From CAIVAT01 sp037139855 (GTDB taxonomy: Bacteria > Bacteroidota > Bacteroidia > Bacteroidales > FEN-979), in assembly GCA_037139855.1 (NCBI GenBank), contig JBAXFM010000032.1, positions 1 to 26,330 of the forward strand: 26,330 nt of DNA. The letters run 5' to 3'. Position 1 is the stretch's first letter; every line of letters begins with the position of its first letter. The notes under the pieces are model-generated. The model did not search any database and was not told the DNA's origin. It was given only the letters and a program-made list of their open reading frames with translations. The position numbers and the translations under genes were made by a program. Below are positions 10,501 to 17,000 of the stretch, piece after piece.

Positions 10501-11059
10501 CACGAAACAAAGCATAAAAGAATGCCGCATCTATCTTTGAAAGGTTGTGCAAACGATGAGCAACAATTAAATGCACTATTTTATCAGCAGGAACTTCCAT
10601 TTCTTTTGAAAGAAAAGTAACATCGCGATGTTCCTGATTTTCCAGTAAATCGGATATTGGTACTTTATTAGCCAGAAATGTAACTTGCTTTACCAGAAAA
10701 TCAAATTCAATGACCTCTACCGGTAAATCGTGGTTTATCGTGATATTAATTTCCTCCCTTGGCGAAGCATTAAACCTTACATCATCTAAGGAAGATGTGT
10801 AGATGACTGTATTTTTCTCTCTGGTAAAAACTTTGACGGCTATATCTGCTTCTTTTACACCTCTGCCGCTAAGCTGGTCATGCATCCATTTCAGCTCATA
10901 CTTGCCGTTTTTATCAGTAATAGTATCTGTCAATGCCTGCCAGTTTCGCATATCTACATCGTAGATTTCTACTTTGAGGTTTGCCAATGGGCGACCGTTG
11001 TTATTGGTTACTTTACCGAAAACGGTGTTGGGGATTTGAATTTTATTTGTTGTTGCCAT
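1508..11059 (-). CDS. Tc (ABC) toxin component A, TcA-like channel protein
   Basis: The product (3183 residues) is a homologue of TcA, the pentameric subunit of insecticidal toxin complexes that binds target cells and injects the TcB-TcC cargo through a channel. Visible in order: a transthyretin or carboxypeptidase-regulatory-like beta domain (about 8-110); the VRP1/Salmonella virulence plasmid A region with CECEKC (573-578), SVYSPAAYLVEIL (580-592) and a following RRPDL motif; an Ala/Thr-rich helical insert (about 1250-1325); the ABC-toxin N-terminal and neuraminidase-like region, with WMKNYRVWEANRKVFLYPEN at 1688-1707; the FRPVAYQKALL and LFRQDTMEAVAQATQMY region (about 2370-2420); heptad-like helices (about 2575-2665 and 2745-2795) flanking a Gly/Ser-rich hairpin (about 2670-2730) expected to form the pore; and the TcB-binding C-terminus with LKSVSISLPCIAGPYTSVSA (about 2915-2935). 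No signal peptide is seen, as usual for Tc proteins. It is clearly longer than Photorhabdus TcdA1 (about 2500 residues). It starts 38 bp after the TcB-TcC gene and is almost certainly cotranscribed with it. Confidence 0.95.
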   Translation of the reverse strand: MATTNKIQIPNTVFGKVTNNNGRPLANLKVEIYDVDMRNWQALTDTITDKNGKYELKWMHDQLSGRGVKEADIAVKVFTREKNTVIYTSSLDDVRFNASPREEINITINHDLPVEVIEFDFLVKQVTFLANKVPISDLLENQEHRDVTFLSKEMEVPADKIVHLIVAHRLHNLSKIDAAFFYALFRENTLLGNDFSKKMNARFSVGIGDDDQVLLFDAALTDRNKIETDIKKAIAGKIVSPTVANDNKRNLEILSRYKSKAEEYYKNEHPDKAINLVTNFFKNGKIQEIQQLFKDNKNDLNAFIGKITDPLFYNSQTEKSTNTTNIDFSKFFGFGNEIISQVATSKGIHKSEDISQLAKLNKAEWVEEITRARPDIQDKQMISMYGSAIVRQMEKDYPTIAYAAQLTREKNPALVNHDKIVAFFANHGEFDMIKHNVDLYLKDKNIVNNDTSAIKEELKSVQRIFRLTPNYSQTTALLNANINSSQSIVATGKTRFVNELAPKAGILPAQANAIFNKASTMNTAAMLMVGNLHDAMSVKDIASFETTNLELKLEAVTKDFPNLKSLFKLTDVCECEKCRSVYSPAAYLVEILQFLDKRAVVANNAKSVLFNRRPDLGEIDLGCANAMTPVKYIDLVCEILEEAVAPESHFTYSGNLADGADPLKGLISASLLNTIQNVQIKLIDQVTLNPVYIPTNYQITDKAYVIETGILQNAKPVYYLRDTNIAFKIVFNQVNAGVNEYDVYRLRQTFTTAEELDAAPEYENASAYFALKNAAYAFKLPFDLNHTEAIAYLSRFDVDRSALMKTFQISGTPSDEIIAAEKLGLTEYERKIITAAPAPNNNAAQQVYWNVPASGNVVDYLKEVDHCLDKSGLEYKELDLLLKLKFIDKNGNLFIKHKDLTCDTSQKEIANLDLDALDRIHRFLRLQKKTGWKFDLLDEIISQTNLGNGQLDNNCLIKAAQLSEISEKTAITLDELIGCFGEFPYIRLQENAPGRLYQQVFLNKAKNGISDKNFLPEKIDGSQLLSANTGYIATCLQLKETDLDFLITMPHQLSDGTIVYTNYLPDDKLNFSNLSYLYSLSRLIIKLRLKAEDIAVIKELSGIDLISAPDKTLSFLKVLDDLKNSPLTATDVKFMLKHEAANLKEREIKTDKVEALLGTLKTQYKSINDLQKSKFDSDLFAEDQKTTLQTELSKLAGISAEDTAVFLQFVDANWKFNYSTNSGVVNASANYTDANAYLTFKLGSILDISGISALLNPLDAAFTTATTANNNEHAALLTIQTANIAVSDATNPADLATAQTQLAAAQANELITSDAAKAANDALESKKLDLVKAFQDSISLFNINSGKWTVLTQTVSTTLKSDLDLTKIVLNHAVLKQPAPGTDLIKVLLSDNFNNAISIANYPKQYNSVELLYKLFTLINSFNLSNADVEWHLTNNANPALKWFEFDSIPYVTGQTAVDFYKYLKFTKIAAYTKQFAAVANPSDPENPVTLFAIANMILLTPGTAKRDDFLNALALLTGYEKTDLDAIDAYLFSVFNIANYNVAGNWDVLIECNDLVRKLGATVAQIIKYINPVLSAAEVSDLRTTLKSRYDEDTWLSTLKEIMDAIRPQKRDALIAYLLATNPGISDTNDLYEYFLIDVQMEACMPSSRIVQAHNTVQLFVQRCLMGLEPDAIADIDNDPDWNQWQWMKNYRVWEANRKVFLYPENWYDVTLADDKSFLLDEFINDIKQNELTNDTAEEAIKNYLLKLDSIAFLEVMATWYDAANKAMHVFARTKGGDPAIYYYRKFEQERYWTPWEKVEVDITGDHLLAFIRNNRLNLAWPVFTEDAQSDQESNIPSTTSTTPVKNDKPKKQLKIQLAISEYTDKKWQPKMVSRDFILTPDNPQDNPDFFAKNKYNLLYLQLTEQVMLFSSIGSNYEEHQINGIFDIAGCKGYPELVFQGNRYFPDFYPDFKDARLNFDRYFETPVEPNKSLRVSPDDLSVRNGISPFNYYKILDKTPGKFRLSYPHQFTTVDMIALIRDLFLMLLNSGNNGAFYKESGARKGIKLPLGTLLPYFMEDSNHAYVIIPGFYNKTAGGNVQFNDAEKRTVSDVFQLMEDVVNWYKKIVYEFQQKPPADTKAAIQMIITDADFQNILQEIKKYMNINFLLNLLVGKTGNADFDAFLEKVIAENSLTYGEQFKNMYHPLVCSLRSVLYKDGVPALMKRDIQLFRSDKAATNDKRYFTFKGNYVPNELIVPKGAYQIDTGKEYVFPVEDIDFSSDGSYSVYNWDLFFRVPLHIATSLTQNQRFEEALTWFHYMFNPTGALSGTGVQKFWVTKPFYLNQDADYASQLIDSLMYSINDKSNPDIKNLEFAVEQWRNYPFRPDVVARFRPVAYQKALLMSYIDNLTQWGDYLFRQDTMEAVAQATQMYILADKLLGPKPRIIPPVIKQPEETYNQIEAKIDSFGNALIELENILPDLSVLSEGGAELPPPPVTLSMLYFCIPPNDQMFTYWDTVADRLFKIRNCQNIDGVERSLALFAPPIDPAMLVRAAASGLSLSSILAGLNAPSPFYRFNVLSQKATELAQEVRALGSSLLQALEKKDAEALTLLRDELELNVLNAVTAVKKLQIDEANDQIEVLHRTKKVTEERQFHYSTIQKIIANEQLNLDKMQEANDYQVKAQIVRTVAGALRLIPEFHVGASGFGGSPSVVMQLGGSAISNATSIGADILNTLGSIASFEGTRAATLGGYDRRFEDWRFQARLASRELDSIDEQIAAANIRKEIAETELANHQLQIENAKKTDDFMRSKYTNKDLYDWMIGQISSVYFKSYKLAFDCAKKAERSYKFELGNDDTYISYGYWDSLKKGLLSADNLIHDIKLMETGYLDKNKRDYEITKHVSLAQLDPLALLSLQATGVCDFEIPEALYDMDFPGQYFRRLKSVSISLPCIAGPYTSVSAKLSLVKNKYRKNANNPADYAEDINNDPRFVFNIGAIQSIAASNSQNDSGLFELNFRDERYLPFENTGAISSWRLELPTEVRQFDYNTMADVVIHLKYTAREGGSGLKKGANKVLKTQLEAINQGLKQNGLHTALNMKHDLPNEWKLLKTKGTIDLTIDKSRLPYMVQPFSSGIDSVMFFVKVTGNPAVFVITIDSVKTNLSRIDELHLCRGNNSSISLDTPFTLAVTDIIKLEELTMIVKYVF

Positions 11060-11097
11060 AATTATTTAACAATTAGAAGAGTTACTTTTTTTAATTT

Positions 11098-14000
11098 TTA
11101 CCAGAAATATCCTTGAAGGCCTCCTGAAACAGTAAAATTAGTTTGACCAGTAGTAGGTACCGGGGTTATTGAAAGTTGAAGCCCGGCTCTGACAGATGGG
11201 GAATGTGGAATACCAGCTACCTGTCCAAGTTGTTTTCCAGCAGTTCCTAAAGCAGAAAAATCAGAAACTGTGCCAGCAGGAGAACCAGGAGGTACTGAGT
11301 TATGACGATCAATAAACCCACCAATACCATGATTTAAACTTCCTATATCACCTGTCACTGATCTTGCACTTGATTCTGCTAATGGTACTGAAGTACTTAA
11401 ATCGGTTGCGGTTGGCGCCAAAGGACCTCCAAGCGTTAATCCAAAGCTAAGCCCTCTGGTTTGAGCATTAAATCCAAAAGATTGACCAAGTCGCAGAGAT
11501 TCGCTACCTCCCAGGGTTGTTCTAAATCCGATACTTGATGTTAGAGAGACATTACCATCTGTGCCAACTGAAAAAGCAGACCTATAACCTGTGGCAGAAT
11601 CACCAGAACCTCCTGTGAAAGTTGCAGAACCAACACCTGTTGATGGGTTGTAGCCTACTGAACCAGAACCAACATCGGGATTGCCGATTCTAAAAGATAA
11701 ATCTGCTCCGTAATCGTATCGAAGCCTTAGATTTAAATCACCAGTATTGATTGTTGATAATTCTGCTCCGGACGTTTCTACCCGAAGTCTTACTCTTTCT
11801 GCAAATCGAACATCAAGTCTTTGATCAGACAATGAAAAACTTGCCTGAATGGGAAATGGAGTCGAAGGCTCGGATGGAGGAGTTGTTGGAGTAGTGGATG
11901 GACTACTTGTATCTGAGGCAGGGCTACCTGGTGAAATAGCCTGGGTTGTAGTGCCTGGCAAAAACAATGAAAGAGGCTGTGGCGTTGCAAGTTGCAAAAC
12001 GCCCGGGCTAATAGCCGAAGCAATGCTTGCGTTTAATCTTTCTTCCGAAGATTGTGGATTTAGTATTGAAGGAGGTGTAAGCCTTAAAGGGGCATCGGCT
12101 TGTTTACCATTTTTATCCAAATTGGAAATAGGATTATTTTTACAATATCTAAACAAATTCACCCCATCCCCGATCCCAATCGGGTCGCAGCTAAGCCATC
12201 TGCCAAGCCACGGCAGGTAATATCTTGCACTATGGTACTCCAGTCCTGTTTCCGCATCACGCTCCATACCTGTATACCGGTATCGTTTTGCAGCGGATTT
12301 AATATTTTTGTTTTTTGCCTGATAAGCAGTTGTGCCAAATGGATGATATTCTTCGTAGTTTATTACCTGTGCAGTATCATCAAGTTCCAGGCATGCAGAG
12401 CCAATATGATTATGCAGTTGATATCGCACCAATCTTTTTTCGGTATCATCATCTGTTTCATTTCTGGTTTCAATCATTACAAAACGGTTTCCGCCGTCTA
12501 TCAGGCTTAATGAAACTCTTTCCAATCCGGTATCCGGTCCTGAATGTTTTTTATACAATTCATATCCGGCAATATAAATCCGTTCTTCTTTTATGGTGGG
12601 GGTTGCACCGGCGCCGGCGCTGTTCTCTGTTATTTTACGGAGCCGTTGACCTTTGGAGTCATACTGGTAATAGGTGGTTTCGGCAGTACCGTTTCCGGGA
12701 TTTACTTTCTGCTGAGTACTTTTAACCATTTCTTCTTTGAAATTCCATCCAATGTCATCCAGATTCGGCAGTTGGGTAAGAAACCCGTGTAACGGGTGAT
12801 GCACATAATTCGTATAGTTTTTCGGAACGGAAATATCTCCTACAACTGTACTTTTTATGCGGTTATTCAGTTTTTCATAATCATAATCTCTTGTCCAGTT
12901 GTTGCCGGAAGCAACATGCCTCATTTGTTTTATGTTTCCGACTTCATCATATTGATAATGCTGGGTATAATTTTGCACAGCCATCGGGTCGCCGGGATTT
13001 ATAGTGTGCAAAAAAGGAGCATCGTTCCAGTTGTCGCGGCTGTCATAATTAAGAGCGGCATTATTTTCTCTTCCTGTTGCATTCGCAAGACGATACAATG
13101 CGTCGTAAGTGTATTCGCTGACTGGTTCTATGACTGCATTGGCAAAGAAACTGATCGGAATGGCTTTGTCTTCAATAGCGGTAATATTACCTACCGGGTC
13201 AAAAGTGTAGAAAAGGTTTTGTAATACTTCACTGTTTTGTCTTCTGCTTTCTACATGGTTCAAACGAAAAGTTTCCTTGTCATAATAAAAATTGGTGGTT
13301 ACATTATTTCCGTAAATAATTTTATTACGCTGTCCTTTTTCATTGTAGTCAACATTTTGTATGTATGAAGAGGTCAAAGCAGGATCAAGAAGCGCTACGG
13401 TTTCTCCGTTCAGGAGTCCGGTTTCATTATACGATGGCGTAATGATGCTTCCATCGGGCGCTGTTTGTCTGGTTATTCTGCCGAGCGCATCGGTTTCCGT
13501 AATAAATGTATAAGGAGTGGTTTCCAGATCAGTTGTAAGATTTGCATCCATCCAGTTTACAACTCCTTTATAGTCTTTATAAAGTTTGCGGGTAGTGGAT
13601 TTTGGTTGTCCTTTAAAATCGTATTCAGGAGTGTCGACCAATCCTCCTGTATCATAATTCTGAATGGGTTTGCCCAGGATATTTTTTGATTGGAGTAAAA
13701 CCTCATTGGTTCTGCCAGGTAATAAAAGACTTTCTCCGTAGATAATTCTTACAAAAATATTATTCAGTATCTGGTCACCCGGCTTTCCGACAGTATTTAT
13801 AACCGAACTTCTTTCTGGCCGGTGAAGGATGTCATAGAAATACTGAAACTCATTGTCCCGTTCATCCCAGGTACGAAGGGGATTACCGAGGATATTGGTA
13901 AGCAACCATCTTTGTCCTGCATCCATGCTGTTTTGATAAACCAGGTCGCCCAGCATATCATACTTGAATTGCATCACGGTATTGCCCAAATCAGCATTCT

Positions 14001-17000
14001 CAGTTATTTCACGTGCATCAATAACGGTTCTGAGATTCCCTTCAATATCCAGGTTCTTTTTAGTCCGGTAATATTCATGGGCATTTGTTAATATATTTTT
14101 ATTGTTGTCAATAGATAAAACATGTCTGCCCAAAGTGTCGAAGTGTAAAACATTTGGTGTATTTGCATGTTTGGCTGCGTTATCTGCTGCGGTTTTTTCT
14201 TTAACGGGGTCTTTTCCTGCTGCAATAAGTTCAGCATCTATCAAACGGTTTGTGCGGTTGTTATACCAGTCGGATGCTAAAATAGTATCGTTGGCGTCAA
14301 ATACTAATTGTTTCCATGCGTCGAATTCAATTTTCGAAAATGTTGTGTCAGGATTTATAGTTTTAACCAAACGGCTCAATGCGTCATAATGCATTATCGG
14401 CGTTACTCCGGTTTCTACAATTTCTTTTAAATCTTCGTAGCGGTTTGAAACTGAAAAATATGGTTCGTATTGTTTTACTGCATTTCCTTTGTTATTCAGA
14501 ATGGTTCGGCCATTGCCAATCCATCGGAGCTGCTTAGGTTTCAACGTTGAAGTATCGACTTCTGTAACTGAAAATGAATTATCAGGATGAACGATGACTT
14601 TTTTTGCCATGCCGGGATTTGCCTGCACTTTTTTCATCACTGTTTTACCCATTCCACAGGAATATTCAAAACCAAGCTGAACAGGAGAGTTGGTGTTGTC
14701 AATATAATGTTCTTCACGGGCAATGGATGCGACTACTACCGGTTTGCCTGTGTTTTTGTATGTATCCAGATCATAAACATACCGGGTGGTGGAATGTTGC
14801 AAAAGTTGTTTTGCTTTCGTGGTAAGCGTAACAGAATCTGCAACACCATCGCTGGTATCGGGCACATTAAAAAACTGATTCACCAAATCTTTCTCGGGCT
14901 GTTCCGTGAATTCTGTGATGCCAGTTAAATCGTCAGCCTGGTCACCTGTTTTATCATTATTGCTGTCTTTACCCATAACGGCAGTAGCCTTTACCAATCC
15001 GAGTTCATCGGATATGGCTTCAGAGAGGTTGTTATTGATATCCCTCATTCGCTGAGGAGAAAGTGTTCGGAAATTGAATAGGTCAACGATCGTTTTATTT
15101 TCAAAAGCATCTGTGGTTTCTTCGATGAAAAGAAAATAAGTTCCGTAATATTTTACACAAGTTTTAGTGCCATAAGGATCGGTATAGGAAAGAGGCACAT
15201 AAAATCTGTTTTGAGCATCACCCGCTGTTTCCGCACCTTCCAGAAATTGTGTTGTTCCTGAACGTATCCACCAGTTTGAATCTCCTTCGCTATGGGTAAA
15301 CCTGCCTTCCGTCATCAATGCATCGGTTATTTTAGAGCCCGGCAAATTAATGGGGCCGAAAATATCTTCAAGCAGCTCAGGAGTATAGGCAAGCTGATAA
15401 CTTTCATATGGTATTGCTAATGCATCTAATTGATTAAGCGGCAACGCTGCGGAAAGATTTTTATCGTAATAGGTGGAACGGACGTTCTCAATTAATCGTT
15501 TCAGCGGCTTGCCGGTCGGCGCTTTATCAATTTCGCTATAGTTTGCAGTGTCGGAGTTTAAGTCGGACAATATATCTTTAAAATCATCAGGTGAATAATA
15601 AGGATGTTTTTTTGGCACACCTTTTAATTCGTAAGCTTTGGTTTCTGAAGGTAATCGTAAACGATAAACATCATCATCAAAAACATCATTTGTAAATTGA
15701 TTTTGTGCATAAATGATAGCTGTTTTACTTTGTTCCTGCTGTGTTATGACAGGGAGAGAAGCATCGGCTGAAAGTCTTGGGTAAACCACAGAGGCTGATT
15801 CCAGGATGTTGCCGTATTCATCCAATTTAATATTTAATGTATGAGCAATACGCGGGTCTTCAGTATTTCTTTCATAGTTGTATGTAATCGCTTCGCTTTC
15901 TTTTACCGCAAAAACAGCGTATTTGTTTTTTCCTTTAGGTTGTAAAAGTTCAATTATGCAATTATGTGTTGCAACAGAATATGGCGTAAGTTGCTTTTTT
16001 ATTTCATCGTCAGTTGCACCTGAAGCAGGCGCATCATAAGCAAAAACTTCGGAACGGAGTGTCTTGCTTTTACACGCGCGCAGCGCTTCCTGCCATTCTA
16101 AAGGGTTCAAATGTGCAATCACTGAATCGGGAATTCCCGGCGCGCCTATTAGCTTTGCATCCGGCAACTCAACTTCGTTATTTGTTACTGAATATCCTTT
16201 TTTTTTCATTACTTCATACCAGTATTCACTTTCGAATTGCGAGAGTATTTTTTTCTCTCTCAGAAAAGCGCCTGTATGAAACCATGTTTTAGAAACGACA
16301 GGTTCCTGATGCAGTTCATTGTCAACAATTTTTGTTGCATCTGCATTAACCCAGTTTTCAAATTGCTCTGCATCGGTTTGTTCTACCATACCGAATCCTC
16401 TGAATTCCCTTTCAGGATGGTCGTAATATCCGTGATGATATTTATAAGAGCTTACAAATTTCCAGCCTGTAACCTTATCAGCTGTTTCAGTTCTTGTAAT
16501 GCACTGAACAGGAAAATGCAGTTTGGTAATCCATGGATTTCCTGCTTTTTTATCATCGATATAAAATTTCGTGGAAGCAGTGTATTCTAATGTTACTTCT
16601 TTTCCCAGATTATTTTTGTAAAAAACCATTATATGCGGTTTCTTACTGTTCATTAAGTCGATGTATCTGAGCGGTGAATTGGAATCTTTAGATAAAAGGC
16701 TTGACCAGACAATACAGGCCACTCCATTGCCCAATAAATCGGTCACTGTAATTTTTGCGTTATGATGGATTTCAGGAAAATTATCTATTTCAAAAGGAAT
16801 GGCATTAAATGAATTGCCGCTTAAATTCATCCAGCAGGTGAATTTATTTTTTCCGAGATAAATAATGTCTGTGGTTCCTGAACCATCGATATCAGCAAGT
16901 TTTATAAATGCAGGATTAAATGAATCGGGATGATCAAATACAGGAGCATTATCCATGGCTACTTTAGCGCCGAATTTCCCATAACCCAGATTCGGCCAGT

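Noticed and set aside
11849..12220. Plus-strand open frame of 123 codons opposite the toxin cargo
   Set aside because: It lies wholly antisense to the well-supported TcB-TcC frame, and its composition mirrors the complement of the cargo's Pro/Ser/Thr linker. The same reasoning removes the other overlapping frames across 1508-18840.
12796..13224. Plus-strand open frame of 142 codons with hydrophobic stretches
   Set aside because: It is antisense to the Rhs YD-repeat region and has no recognisable domain. Long antisense frames are expected opposite such sequence.
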